The notes under the pieces: model-generated
What the model saw: only the letters and a program-made list of their open reading frames with translations
Database searches by the model: none
What the model was told of the DNA's origin: nothing
Part shown: piece after piece, positions 18,561 through 27,023 of the stretch
Position numbering within the stretch: position 1 is the first letter of the stretch
Layout: each line of letters begins with the position of its first letter
Origin: Verrucomicrobiota bacterium
GTDB lineage: Bacteria; Verrucomicrobiota; Verrucomicrobiia; Limisphaerales; J093
DNA: 52,825 nt
NCBI GenBank assembly: GCA_029556615.1
Contig: JAKQDD010000165.1
Span: 1 to 52,825, forward strand
Direction: 5' to 3'
Position numbers and translations under genes: made by a program

Positions 18561-19493
18561 ATGAACCCGACCGCCCCATTCCCCTCCCCGGCGCCTCCCC
18601 ATTCCCAGCCCGGGGATAACGCATCACGGATCACGCATCACCCACCGCACTTCATCGGCCACGGTCTTGTGCCCTGGCTGATGCTCGCCGCCCTCGCTCT
18701 CGCCCCGGCCGTCCTTGCCTTCCCGCCCGCGCCGCACCACACCCTCTATGGTGTGGTACGCAACGAAATGGGCGAGCCCATCCGGGCCACCGACGCCGTG
18801 GTGGTCCTGGAAACGGTCACCGGAGTGCGACTCAAGACCGCGGTCGTTCCCCTGCTGGCACCGGGCGTCAACTACCGGCTGAAGGTGCCCATGGACGCCG
18901 GGCTCACCCCGGACAATTACCGCCCGACCGCCCTGCGCCCCAGCGTGTCGTTTCGCATGAAAGTGCTGATTGGCGGCGCCACGTATCTGCCCATCGAGAC
19001 CAGCGCCAACTACGCGAACCTGGGGAAACCGGCCCAAACCACCCGGCTCGACCTCACCCTCGGCGAAGACTCCGACAACGACGGCTTGCCGGACGCTTGG
19101 GAGCGCGCACTGATGGATATGCTCGGCGGCGGACTCGCCGTGACCGACATCGAGCCCGGCGCCGACGCGGATGGCGACGGGATGAGCAATCTCCACGAGT
19201 ACTTGGCCGGCACCTACGCCTTCGATCCTCAGGACGGCTTCCGTCTGGACATCCTCGGCACCAACGTCGAGCATCCGGTCTTCGAATTCCTGGCCATTCG
19301 CGGGCGCGCTTATACTCTCGAAGGCTCTGCCGACCTGCTCACCTGGGAACTTCTCCCGTTCCGAATCGCCAGCTCCAACCCCGTTGGATCCTGGCGAAAG
19401 TCCTATTCCGCATCGGACGTCCGCGTCTTGCGCATCGAAGCCGACATCCCATCCGCGCATCCCTACCAGGTGTTCAGGCTCCGTGCCGAGTAG
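18561..19493 (+). CDS. Exported protein with Ca-binding DxDxDG repeats
   Basis: 310 aa from ATG 18561, 13 bases after the giant gene. The first 36 residues are low-complexity (Pro, His), and a good signal peptide begins only at GTG 18669 (PWLMLAALALAPAVLAF), which may be the true start (274 aa). Two thrombospondin-3/dockerin-like loops, DSDNDGLPDAWE and DADGDGMSNLHE, bracket a variable stretch, a common arrangement just before C-terminal domains in verrucomicrobial exported proteins. The tail (YTLEGSADLLTWE) is the short beta domain often following it. Likely a calcium-stabilised surface accessory protein. Confidence 0.8.
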   Translation: MNPTAPFPSPAPPHSQPGDNASRITHHPPHFIGHGLVPWLMLAALALAPAVLAFPPAPHHTLYGVVRNEMGEPIRATDAVVVLETVTGVRLKTAVVPLLAPGVNYRLKVPMDAGLTPDNYRPTALRPSVSFRMKVLIGGATYLPIETSANYANLGKPAQTTRLDLTLGEDSDNDGLPDAWERALMDMLGGGLAVTDIEPGADADGDGMSNLHEYLAGTYAFDPQDGFRLDILGTNVEHPVFEFLAIRGRAYTLEGSADLLTWELLPFRIASSNPVGSWRKSYSASDVRVLRIEADIPSAHPYQVFRLRAE

Positions 19494-19499
19494 CTCCCC

Positions 19500-20147
19500 G
19501 TGAATGCGAATCCTCCCATCCCCTGCGCCACCCCCCGCATGAGGCGGCGCCTGCTCTCGATCCTCGCCGCAACGCTCTTTCTCGCCGCAATCCCCATCCT
19601 CGTGCTTCGCCTCGCGCGACCCGCTCCCCCCATCGAGGTCCAGCGGGATGCGTTGACTCTCGAAAACGGCCAGTGGCATCGCCACGGCGACCCCAGCCCC
19701 TTTTCTGGAATGTTAAACGAGTACTACGAAACGGGGATTCTCCGCGCCCGATCGAGAATTCTCCGTGGCGTGCCCGATGGCATCTCCGAGGGTTGGTATC
19801 CTGACGGGCGACTCCAGATACGCGAGCATTTCCAGGCCGGCGTCTCCCACGGTCCGAGGCACAAATGGCATCCCAACGGCCGACTGCTCTCTGAAGCCAC
19901 GATTGTCCAGGGCCGGATCGAGGGCGTCTTCCGCCGGTACCACGAGGACGGATCCCTGGCCGAGGAGATCCCCATGCGCGCCGGGTTGCCCGAGGGCTGG
20001 GCCCGGTCGTTTTATCCCAGCGGATTCGTCATGGCGGAAGCAAGCCTGCGCGACGGCCAGGTGCTTGAACGCCACGACTGGAAAGACGAGGAACACCGGG
20101 TTCAATCCCTGGACGCGACCCAAAAGATCCCCCCCCGGAACCTTTGA
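19500..20147 (+). CDS. MORN-repeat protein with N-terminal signal anchor
   Basis: 215 aa from GTG 19500; ATG 19539 (MRRRLLSILAATLF) is an equally good start and would put the membrane segment first. After the hydrophobic segment there are repeated YYETGxLxxR / WYPDGRL / WHPNGRL / YHEDGSL / FYPSGF motifs, the pattern of variant MORN repeats (the YwqK-like family). Such repeats form an elongated beta sheet and mediate protein or lipid contacts. It is 6 bases after the preceding stop and 10 before the next start. No enzyme activity is suggested. Confidence 0.8.
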   Translation: MNANPPIPCATPRMRRRLLSILAATLFLAAIPILVLRLARPAPPIEVQRDALTLENGQWHRHGDPSPFSGMLNEYYETGILRARSRILRGVPDGISEGWYPDGRLQIREHFQAGVSHGPRHKWHPNGRLLSEATIVQGRIEGVFRRYHEDGSLAEEIPMRAGLPEGWARSFYPSGFVMAEASLRDGQVLERHDWKDEEHRVQSLDATQKIPPRNL

Positions 20148-20157
20148 CCTCGTCGCC

Positions 20158-20964
20158 ATGCACCGCGGCTCCCTGCTCCTCTGGTTGCTTCTCGCCGGCC
20201 TCGACACGCAGGCTCTCGAGATATCCGAGGACCGCGGCGTGATGGCCGCCGGCAGCGGCATCGCGTCGGCGGGCCCTTACGCAATCACGGACACCATAGG
20301 CCAGCCCGCCATCGGAGCGGCAACCGCCGTGAACCGCTCCTTGGCCGCCGGCTTCTGGCATACCCTCACCCCCGGCACGCCCCTGCAGATCGAAAACCGC
20401 CCCCCCACAGCTCAGCCTCTTGCCCTGACACGTCCCCCGGGCGTGCCCATCAAGATCCTTCTCGCCGACTTGGCCGCCCAATGGAGCGATCCCGACGGCG
20501 ACCCGGTCGAGTTGATGGCCATCGCCCCCGTCAGTGTGAACAACATCCCCCTCTTCAACAATAACACGCTCCTTCTCTATGAGGCAGGCCCGTTTCCAGC
20601 TCAGAACGTCGCCGATGCCATCCTCTACGCCATCCGCGACATCCCCCGGGAGGGAGCCACCCCTTTGATGGTCCTCGGCACGATCTCGATCCAAGTCCAA
20701 TGGCCCGGCGGCCTATCCTGCAACATCGTCGGCACCGAAATCAGCCCCGAGGGCGATGCCCGGGTGACCTTCGCCGGAATCCCCGGCCAGATATACCTGG
20801 TCCAGCGCGCCACCGACCTGAACCCGCCCATTGTCTGGACGACCCTGCTCAACAACACGGACGGCACCCCCCACTTCGTGGCCGGCCCTAACGGCCTCTG
20901 GACCCACACCGATCTCGGTTCAGCCGCGATCCCCGAGCGGTACTACCGCTCCGCTCTGCCGTGA
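20158..20964 (+). CDS. Exported hypothetical protein with Ig/cadherin-like region
   Basis: 268 aa. An open frame continues upstream, but ATG 20158 is followed at once by a signal peptide (LLLWLLLAGLDTQALE), so this start is chosen. The N-terminal piece (residues 20-70) has a GxIASAG-Y-ITDTIGQPAIG element seen in short exported repeat proteins. Residues 80-170 look like a cadherin-like or Ig strand set containing SDPDGDPVEL. The end (VTFAGIPGQIYLVQRATDL) is a typical verrucomicrobial C-terminal beta domain. Function unknown. Confidence 0.78.
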   Translation: MHRGSLLLWLLLAGLDTQALEISEDRGVMAAGSGIASAGPYAITDTIGQPAIGAATAVNRSLAAGFWHTLTPGTPLQIENRPPTAQPLALTRPPGVPIKILLADLAAQWSDPDGDPVELMAIAPVSVNNIPLFNNNTLLLYEAGPFPAQNVADAILYAIRDIPREGATPLMVLGTISIQVQWPGGLSCNIVGTEISPEGDARVTFAGIPGQIYLVQRATDLNPPIVWTTLLNNTDGTPHFVAGPNGLWTHTDLGSAAIPERYYRSALP

Positions 20965-21683
20965 TCTCCCCGCATTTCATCGTGACCGTGATCACCCGCC
21001 TCAGACGGCGTCTCAGCCACTGCCTCCTCCTTGGCCTCACCGCCGCGTGCGCCCACGGCGCTTGCTTCACCTACACTCCCGACAGTGGCTTCGCCAATGG
21101 CGGCACCATCCCCGACGGCGACCTCAACGGCTGGCAACATACGTGCGTCGTCAGCGACATCCCCGACGGACTCACCATTGTCGACATCAGGATCATCCTC
21201 AACATCTCCGGTGGCTGCAACGGCGACCTCTACGGCACCCTCCAGCACGACTCGGGTTTCGCCGTCCTCTTGAACCGCCCCGGCAAGACGGCCGCCGACC
21301 CCATCGGCTATTGCGACCCCGGATTCGATATCGTGATCGACGACTCGACCGGGACCCCGGACATCCATCTCTACCACGTGCTCGGCGCGGAGCACAATGC
21401 CAGCGGTCAAGTGCTCGGGACCTGGCATTCCGATGGACGCTCGACCCACCCCTCGATCACCCTGGACACCGACCCCCGCACGACCTCCCTCGACTCCTTC
21501 CGCGCCCTCGATCCCAACGGCACCTGGACCCTCTTCCTGGCCGATACGTCCCTGGGTGGCGAAAGCACCGTCAATTCCTGGACTCTTGAAATCGTGGCCG
21601 TCCCCGAGCCTGAGGCCTGGATCCCCGCCTTCCTCCTGCTCGGAGCAGCATTCATCCGTCGGCGGCGGCTTGCGGGCCGCTAG
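20961..21683 (+). CDS. PEP-CTERM protein with proprotein-convertase P-like domain
   Basis: 240 aa from GTG 20961, overlapping the previous stop by 4 bases. A signal sequence (HCLLLGLTAACAHGA) is followed by a jelly-roll P-domain-like region with paired cysteines and motifs ILNISGGCNGDLYGTL and LDPNGTWTLFLADTSLGG. The C-terminus is a clear PEP-CTERM sorting signal: VPEPEAW, a hydrophobic helix and RRRR. Such tails are removed by exosortase. It is the last gene of the operon and is followed by a hairpin. Probably a surface-anchored or exopolysaccharide-associated protein. Confidence 0.88.
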   Translation: MISPHFIVTVITRLRRRLSHCLLLGLTAACAHGACFTYTPDSGFANGGTIPDGDLNGWQHTCVVSDIPDGLTIVDIRIILNISGGCNGDLYGTLQHDSGFAVLLNRPGKTAADPIGYCDPGFDIVIDDSTGTPDIHLYHVLGAEHNASGQVLGTWHSDGRSTHPSITLDTDPRTTSLDSFRALDPNGTWTLFLADTSLGGESTVNSWTLEIVAVPEPEAWIPAFLLLGAAFIRRRRLAGR

Positions 21684-21766
21684 CCCGTTGTCAGAGAATA
21701 TCTACCAACATGTTGTCGATGTTGCCCGCGCGATCCGGCGGTGCTGTTCGCCGCAGGCGAACCCCT

Positions 21767-21790
21767 TTTTCCCAGCGCAGTCTGGGAAAA
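21767..21790 (+). terminator. Candidate terminator hairpin after the 21-kb operon
   Basis: TTTTCCCAG at 21767-21775 pairs perfectly with CTGGGAAAA at 21782-21790 around a 6-base loop. It lies 84 bases after the last operon stop. No U-tract follows, so it may act with another factor or simply be a structured end. Confidence 0.5.
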
Positions 21791-21796
21791 GGCGTG

Positions 21797-21973
21797 GAGT
21801 CCTCGACCTGTGAAAGTCGATGCGATTAGGTCAAGTTTCGGTTCCCTTTGTTCCAGGCCACCCCCGCTTCCGTCGAGGACTCTATAATAGCGAGGCGCGG
21901 AGGCAGGGTGCCCCGCTGCCCTCAACGGTTTGTTTGGACTGCATGTTTCATCGGTCTGAGGCGCGCCTCGCTA
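21797..21973 (+). repeat. 177-base structured repeat, copy 1
   Basis: First of three same-orientation copies. It starts GAGTCCTCGA (21797-21806), which pairs with TCGAGGACTC (21873-21882). A second perfect 11-base dyad, TAGCGAGGCGC (21888-21898) with GCGCCTCGCTA (21963-21973), closes the element. The block TGTGAAAGTCGATGCGATTA is identical in copies 1 and 2. The last three bases are the stop codon of the O-methyltransferase on the opposite strand. Confidence 0.85.
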
Positions 21974-22657
21974 GGATCTGCCCGCCCGTCTCCGATAGCT
22001 CAGCGCCATGCCGTCCTCCGGGACCGCCCGCACAATCACCGTCTCGAATTCGGCGTGCGCCAGCACCCGCTCGAGGTACGCCTGCATCGCGTCGGCCAGC
22101 AGTATCGCATTGTGCGCAATCAACAGCCCCCCCGCCGGCAGCTTCCCAGACAACAGCTTCTCAAAGTAATCCCCGTTGCCCCCCTTGTCCGCGTCCAAAT
22201 ACACCACGTCATGCCGGCCCTCGATCTTTGGTATCAGCCCATGTGCGTCCCCCAGCAGAAACCGCACCCGATGAGAGAACCCAGCCTCGGCGACGTGCTT
22301 CTTCGCCAGTTCGTGACGCTCCGGCACAATCTCGATCGTCGTCAATTGTCCCCCGGTCGCCTCGAGCGCTTCCGCCAGCCAAAGCGTCGTGTACCCGTGC
22401 GCCGTCCCGACTTCCAAGACCTTCCGCGCCCGCGTCAGCTTCACCAGCAGGTTCAGGAATTGCCCCTCCTCCTTCGGTATCGTGACGTGCTCTGCCGCGA
22501 TCGATTCCAGTTGCGCCATGAGCCGACCCCGCGTCGGCAGACTCGACGCCCTGGCCGGTTCGCCTTCCGCCCCCTTGCCTTCGAGCAATCCCATCACCCC
22601 CGCCACCCCCGCCGTCCAGAGGAACTCCCGACGCCTATACCCCGAATTCGATTTCAT
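21971..22657 (-). CDS. Tat-exported SAM-dependent O-methyltransferase
   Basis: 228 aa starting at 22657, chosen because the twin-arginine signal follows directly (YRRREFLWTAGVAGVMG); an upstream in-frame start adds 11 residues. The body is a caffeoyl-CoA/catechol O-methyltransferase-type class I fold with SAM motif VLEVGTAHGYTTL, acidic TTIEIVPE, and metal-site-like VYLDADKGG and the Asn of IAHNAIL in place of the more usual Asp-Asn. It transfers methyl from SAM to a hydroxyl of an unknown substrate. Tat export of such an enzyme is odd, because SAM is cytoplasmic. It is divergent from the EEP gene. The stop codon lies in repeat copy 1. Confidence 0.85.
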   Translation of the reverse strand: MKSNSGYRRREFLWTAGVAGVMGLLEGKGAEGEPARASSLPTRGRLMAQLESIAAEHVTIPKEEGQFLNLLVKLTRARKVLEVGTAHGYTTLWLAEALEATGGQLTTIEIVPERHELAKKHVAEAGFSHRVRFLLGDAHGLIPKIEGRHDVVYLDADKGGNGDYFEKLLSGKLPAGGLLIAHNAILLADAMQAYLERVLAHAEFETVIVRAVPEDGMALSYRRRAGRS

Positions 22658-22784
22658 CGTCGCCTCCGCTGCTTGGTCGTTAACGTCCACTGCAACCTAC
22701 ACCCACGCCCCTCGTCATGACAGCCCTTTAACATCGCCCCGGCCTTGCCCCCTCGTCCCCACACCCGTATCCTGCGGCGCCAAC

Positions 22785-24080
22785 ATGACCGCGATTGCCC
22801 GCTGCCCACGCTCACTGCCAATCACCGGCTTGGTCCTGTGCCTGGGTCTCATCGCTTCGCTGGCGGCCGAACCGCACCCGGCAGGCGAGTTCACCGTGGC
22901 CACTTACAATGTGCTCTACACCAACCCGAGCCTCCCCACCCTCGCAGCCACCATCAGAGCCACCGGCGCCGACCTCGTCGCGCTCCAGGAAACCAACGCC
23001 CGATCTGAAAAGTACCTGAAACGCGAGCTCGCAGCCGATTACCCCCATCAGCAGTTCCACCGCGCCCAAGGCTCGGATGGCCTCGGCTTCCTCTCGAAAG
23101 CCCCGCTGCGCAATTTGAGATTCCTCGACCCGCTTCCCAAAAGCCGCGGGGCCTGGATCGCGGAAGTGACCCTCGGCGGCACCCTCCTCGAGGTCGCCTC
23201 GGTCCACCTCGCCACCCCCGATCTTCGACAGGTCGGCTCCTGGATCGAGGCCGTGGCCGCCCTCCGCGGAGCCGAGGATCTCCACGCCCGCGAAATCGAA
23301 CGCATCACCGCCGCGTTGACCTCAAACAGGCCCGCCGTCGTCCTCGGCGATTTCAACAGCCTCCCGTTCTTCCAGGCACCACGGTTCATGATCGAACAGG
23401 GATGGACGGACAGCTTCGCCGCGGTCAACAACAACCCCGACCAACACGGCACGTGGCGCTGCCGCGCCGGCAACGCCGAGTGGAAACTGCGCATCGACTT
23501 CATCTTCCACAACCCAAGCCTCCGCACGCTCGAAAGCCGCATCCTCCCCGCCGGCGCCTCGGACCATTACCCCGTCGTGAGCCGCCTTGCCCCGTCTGCC
23601 CAACAGGCGTATAGTCTGCGCATCAACCGTGCAGGCCAACCGCGTATGATGGCGAAGCACTCATTCCTGGCCGGTATCGTCGGGCTCATGTCCTGGTTCC
23701 CCATGGCCCAGACGGCCGATCTTCCCCCTGAACCGCCTCTCCCCTCGCCCCGTGCGCCAACCCGCAGCCCGAGCGGCAGAACCTCAGAGCCCACACCGCG
23801 CGTCGAGTCCTCCCGCCCCCGCGCCGCCATCGTCGGTCACCTCGAGACGCGAGATCGCGTGGTGACCATCACCGCCGGGCCCAAGGAGCCACTCTACACC
23901 GTCCGCGACAAGCAGGGACGCCTGCTCCATGCGGACCTCACCGCCCGCCAACTGCAGGCCAAAGCGCCGGCACTGCACAAGCTGGTCCATGGCGCGTATG
24001 CCGGGACCGGCGCCAAGGCCGGCGTCACCCTCGACGCCGCCGTGCGTCCCTCCGCCTCCGCCCCGCCGGGCGGCCGCTGA
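22785..24080 (+). CDS. Exported endonuclease/exonuclease/phosphatase-family protein with a C-terminal extension
   Basis: 431 aa from ATG 22785, chosen for its signal peptide (ITGLVLCLGLIASLAAE). Residues about 35-275 form an EEP domain with the expected metal and catalytic motifs: VATYNVLY, ALQETN, VLGDFNS and SDHYPVV. It could be a secreted nuclease, a phosphodiesterase or an inositol-phosphatase-like enzyme. After the EEP end, residue 288 begins a second signal-peptide-like stretch (MMAKHSFLAGIVGLMSWFPM), then a Pro-rich linker and a small domain of about 90 residues. So this is either a fusion or two genes joined by loss of a stop, and translation could restart at ATG 23646. Confidence 0.85.
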   Translation: MTAIARCPRSLPITGLVLCLGLIASLAAEPHPAGEFTVATYNVLYTNPSLPTLAATIRATGADLVALQETNARSEKYLKRELAADYPHQQFHRAQGSDGLGFLSKAPLRNLRFLDPLPKSRGAWIAEVTLGGTLLEVASVHLATPDLRQVGSWIEAVAALRGAEDLHAREIERITAALTSNRPAVVLGDFNSLPFFQAPRFMIEQGWTDSFAAVNNNPDQHGTWRCRAGNAEWKLRIDFIFHNPSLRTLESRILPAGASDHYPVVSRLAPSAQQAYSLRINRAGQPRMMAKHSFLAGIVGLMSWFPMAQTADLPPEPPLPSPRAPTRSPSGRTSEPTPRVESSRPRAAIVGHLETRDRVVTITAGPKEPLYTVRDKQGRLLHADLTARQLQAKAPALHKLVHGAYAGTGAKAGVTLDAAVRPSASAPPGGR

Positions 24081-24150
24081 TCCGGAGTGGCAGACAGATC
24101 CGCGCAGTCGACGAACAGCGAAAACCTGAGGTTTCCCATCCCTGAGCTTT

Positions 24151-24345
24151 ATGTTCTTTGTCGCTCTTGCCGCGTGGATTGGCGGCGTGGTGGTCTCATT
24201 CTGCAACGGCAACCGGAAGCTGCCGCTCACCTTCCTCGTCCTCGGCCTCGGGTTGCTGTTCGCCCCGATCGGCCTCTGGAAGACCGCGGGCATCGCCCTC
24301 CTCGCCGCCATCCTCTGGATCGCCAACAAGGCCGACATGGGTTGA
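24151..24345 (+). CDS. Small two-helix membrane protein
   Basis: 64 aa from ATG 24151 (MFFVALAAWIGGVVVSF). Two hydrophobic segments (about 1-17 and 28-60) are separated by the polar turn CNGNRKL, and it ends NKADMG. The composition is like real inner-membrane microproteins rather than a shadow frame. It lies 70 bases after the EEP gene and 93 before the DUF1080 gene. No family was recognised. Confidence 0.6.
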   Translation: MFFVALAAWIGGVVVSFCNGNRKLPLTFLVLGLGLLFAPIGLWKTAGIALLAAILWIANKADMG

Positions 24346-24438
24346 TCCGACCGCTCATCCGTTCCGACTGGACACCGCTGGCCACAGCCGCCACCCTCCC
24401 GGCCAGCATTCGCGCATTGCGGTGAACCAACGGCTCTC

Positions 24439-25242
24439 ATGAAATCCCATCGTTTCCCCAAAGCCCTGCTCCTGTCAGTCCTCGCCCTGTCCCTGCTCTC
24501 GAGTTCCCCGGGATTCGCCCAGGACCTGGTCAAGGCCAAGGACGGCTCGGGTGTCTACGGCTACCAGGACACACCCCGACTGCCGTGGTGCAACTGGCTG
24601 GTGCATGATCCGGACCGGCCTGCCCCCCAACGCGTCGACCCCGGCAAGGCCGGCCCCCCCGCCGCCGCGCCCTCCGACGCCAAAGTCCTCTTCGATGGCA
24701 CCGGCATGAACGCGTGGGAAGCCTCCGATTGGAAGATCGAATCCGGTTGCCTTGTCTCCGGCAACGGGATGCTGAAATCCAAGGAACGCTTCGGCAACGC
24801 CCAGATCCACATCGAATGGATGACGCCCACCAACTTCGACGGCCCGTGGTACAACCGCGGCAACAATGGCGTCCTCCTGATGGGCCTCTACGAAATCCAA
24901 ATCTTCGATTCCTACAACGAGAAGATCTATCCCGACGGCCAGGCGGCCGCCATCTACGGCCAGACACCGCCCCTCGTCAACGTCACCCGGCCGCCAGGCG
25001 AATGGCAGACCTTCGACATCGTCTTCACGGCACCGGTGTTCAAAGACAACACCCTCGTGCAACCGGCCCGGGTGACGCTCCTGCACAACGGCGTGCTCGT
25101 CCACCGGGACGAACCCATCCACGGCGAAACCCTGCACCGCGCCCTCCCGGACTATAAAAGCCGCGCCAGCAACGGCCCCCTCGCCTTCGGAGGCCACGGC
25201 TGCCCCGTTCGCTTCCGCAACATCTGGGTCCGCCCGCTGTAA
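24439..25242 (+). CDS. Secreted DUF1080 (3-keto-disaccharide hydrolase) protein
   Basis: 267 aa with a signal peptide (ALLLSVLALSLLSSSPGFAQ). The DUF1080/3-keto-disaccharide hydrolase jelly-roll covers about 75-265, with family landmarks LFDGTGMNAWEASDWKIESG, FGNAQIHIEW, NRGNNGVLLMGLYEIQIFDS and the closing GCPVRFRNIWVRPL. Members act on 3-keto-glycosides or bind sugars in the periplasm. Its end is one base from the end of the convergent MFS sugar porter, and together they suggest carbohydrate scavenging. Confidence 0.92.
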   Translation: MKSHRFPKALLLSVLALSLLSSSPGFAQDLVKAKDGSGVYGYQDTPRLPWCNWLVHDPDRPAPQRVDPGKAGPPAAAPSDAKVLFDGTGMNAWEASDWKIESGCLVSGNGMLKSKERFGNAQIHIEWMTPTNFDGPWYNRGNNGVLLMGLYEIQIFDSYNEKIYPDGQAAAIYGQTPPLVNVTRPPGEWQTFDIVFTAPVFKDNTLVQPARVTLLHNGVLVHRDEPIHGETLHRALPDYKSRASNGPLAFGGHGCPVRFRNIWVRPL

Positions 25243-25243
25243 G

Positions 25244-26647
25244 TCAGCTCATCCAGCTCCGCTCGATCTCCTCGAGCGAGCGGCCCTTCGTCTCCGGCAC
25301 CAGCCGCCAAACCACCAGCCAGAGCACCACACAGAACGCCGCGTACACGTAAAACGGGAAGGCGTGGCGGAACTGCTCCACAAACCACGAGCCCTTGGCG
25401 TCCATGAGCGGGAAGGTCTGGGTCACGGCGTAGTCCGCAGTCCAGAGGAAGAACGTTGCCAACCCCAACGCCCGACCCCGCACCGCCGTCGGGAAAATCT
25501 CCGCCAGAATGACCCAGGTCACCGGCCCCACCGAAAGACCGAAAGCCGCGATGTAGAGGAGGATGAACAGCAGCATCCACCGGCTCGCCGCCGCGGGATC
25601 AGCGAGCGCCTGCGCCATCACCCCCATCGCCATCAGGCTCACCCCCATCCCCGCCGTGCCCAGGAGCATCAGCGGACGCCGCCCCCAACGGTCCACGGTC
25701 GCAATCGCAATGACCGTGAACAGCATGCACGCCCCGTTGATCACGATCTGCGTCAGCAAACCCGCGTCCACACCGGTCGCCGCGCTCAGGCTCTTGAAAA
25801 TCGTGGCGCCAAAGTAGAGAAACACGTTGATCCCAGTGACCTGCTGCAGCACCGCCAGCGCGATGCCGATCGCCAGCGGCTTGCGCATCCCAGGGGAAAA
25901 TAACTCCCCCCACGTGCCCTGACGCTCCGCCAGCGCCGCCCGAATCGCCGCGCATTCCGCCGCCGCAAAGTCGGCCCCAGCCACCCTCTCGAGAATCGCC
26001 GCCGCGCGTCCCGCCTGCTGACGTTCCATCAGCCAGCGCGGACTCTCCGGAATCGCCAGCAACAGCAAACCGAAGACCAGCGACGGCACAATCCCCGTGG
26101 CGAACATCCACCGCCAGCCGGTGTCAATCAGCCACGCCTGGTTCGCCGGCAGGGATGGGTCGCCCTTCGCGTGGGCAATGAAGTAGTTCAGGAACGCCGT
26201 GGCCGCTATCCCGCCAACGATCGCAATCTGGTTCACCGCCACCAACCGCCCCCGGATGTGCGCCGGCGTGATCTCCGCGATGTACATCGGCGTTGATACC
26301 GACGCGATCCCGATGCCCACGCCACCAAGAAACCGGAACACGATGAACGTCCGAATGTCCTCCGGCACCGCCGTCCCAATCGCCGACGCCAGGAACATCG
26401 CCGCCGCCAGCAGCATCGCCGGCTTGCGTCCATAGCGGTCCGACAACGGCCCCACCAGCAGCACGCCCGCCGCACAGCCAACCAGCACGCACCCCGACGC
26501 CCAGCCCTTCATGAAGTCGCTCAGCCCGAACTTCGCCGTCAACGGCTCGATGGCGCCCGATATCACCCCCGTGTCGTACCCAAACAGCAGTCCCCCCAAC
26601 ATCGCAACCAGACAGATGGGCACCAGATAGGCCAGATTCGTCTTCAC
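25244..26647 (-). CDS. MFS sugar porter (XylE/GLUT-like)
   Basis: 467 aa, a full-length 12-helix transporter. Sugar-porter signatures are all present: GGLLFGYDTGVISGA in helix 1, DRYGRKP after helix 2, RFLGGVGIG, PESPRWL at the central loop, QQVTGIN in helix 7, DRWGRRPLML, and PETKGRSLEEIE after helix 12. It imports a monosaccharide, probably with protons, across the inner membrane. It is transcribed toward the DUF1080 gene, leaving only one base between the two stops, so no terminator separates them. Confidence 0.95.
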   Translation of the reverse strand: MKTNLAYLVPICLVAMLGGLLFGYDTGVISGAIEPLTAKFGLSDFMKGWASGCVLVGCAAGVLLVGPLSDRYGRKPAMLLAAAMFLASAIGTAVPEDIRTFIVFRFLGGVGIGIASVSTPMYIAEITPAHIRGRLVAVNQIAIVGGIAATAFLNYFIAHAKGDPSLPANQAWLIDTGWRWMFATGIVPSLVFGLLLLAIPESPRWLMERQQAGRAAAILERVAGADFAAAECAAIRAALAERQGTWGELFSPGMRKPLAIGIALAVLQQVTGINVFLYFGATIFKSLSAATGVDAGLLTQIVINGACMLFTVIAIATVDRWGRRPLMLLGTAGMGVSLMAMGVMAQALADPAAASRWMLLFILLYIAAFGLSVGPVTWVILAEIFPTAVRGRALGLATFFLWTADYAVTQTFPLMDAKGSWFVEQFRHAFPFYVYAAFCVVLWLVVWRLVPETKGRSLEEIERSWMS

Positions 26648-26719
26648 AGGCTCAGGTGCGCGTATTCACCCACAGCAGTCCTTCGCTGACAAGCCCGGGA
26701 GTTGCGTCCCGGATGTCCG

Positions 26720-26747
26720 TTGACAGGCTGAGCCCGCTCTCTAGAGT
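26720..26747 (+). promoter_or_regulatory. Sigma70-like promoter at the entry of repeat copy 2
   Basis: TTGACA at 26720-26725 and TAGAGT at 26742-26747 are separated by 16 bases; the -10 box runs into the first bases of the repeat. The same pair with a 17-base gap stands before copy 3, which supports it. It would drive the cysteine-rich peptide and maturase through the repeat as a 5' leader. Confidence 0.5.
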
Positions 26748-26920
26748 CCTCGCTTTGTGAAAGTCGATGCGATTAGGTCAAGGTTGGCCTCTGCCGTTCC
26801 AGCCCTGCCCCCCTGCCTTCGAGGACTCTACATTAGCGAGGCGCAGAACAGACGATGGGGAGGGACAGCAAGGCCTTCATGTGCCTGAGGGCGCGACCGG
26901 GTCTGATGTGCGCCTCGCGA
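26744..26920 (+). repeat. 177-base structured repeat, copy 2
   Basis: The same element as at 21797, and the same length. The first dyad is GAGTCCTCG with CGAGGACTC ending near 26828. The second dyad is TAGCGAGGCGC (26834-26844) with GCGCCTCGCGA (26910-26920), one end base changed. It lies about 100 bases before the peptide start codon, on the same strand. Confidence 0.85.
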
Positions 26921-27023
26921 CGATGCCGCAGCCGATGGGCGCGCGAGCTTTCGACCATCGCGTGCGCATGGCTGCGTCGCGAAAGCCGGAGGTTCAGGAG
27001 AACGCCCCCTTGAGAGTGAGAGC

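Larger units (their letters stand above)
26648..27023. other. 376-base intergenic region
   Basis: No gene is seen. It holds a sigma70-like promoter, copy 2 of the 177-base repeat, and about 100 bases with no recognisable structure before the cysteine-rich peptide gene. Confidence 0.7.

Noticed and set aside
5020..21683. Prophage remnant because of the tail-collar domain
   Set aside because: No capsid, terminase, integrase or tail genes are present, and all neighbours carry Sec-type signals.
21848..22000. Small protein encoded by repeat copies (shared S-V-E-D-S-x-x-A-R-R pattern)
   Set aside because: The shared peptide pattern is explained by DNA identity; frames end differently and copy 2 diverges early, so there is no evidence of selection on protein.
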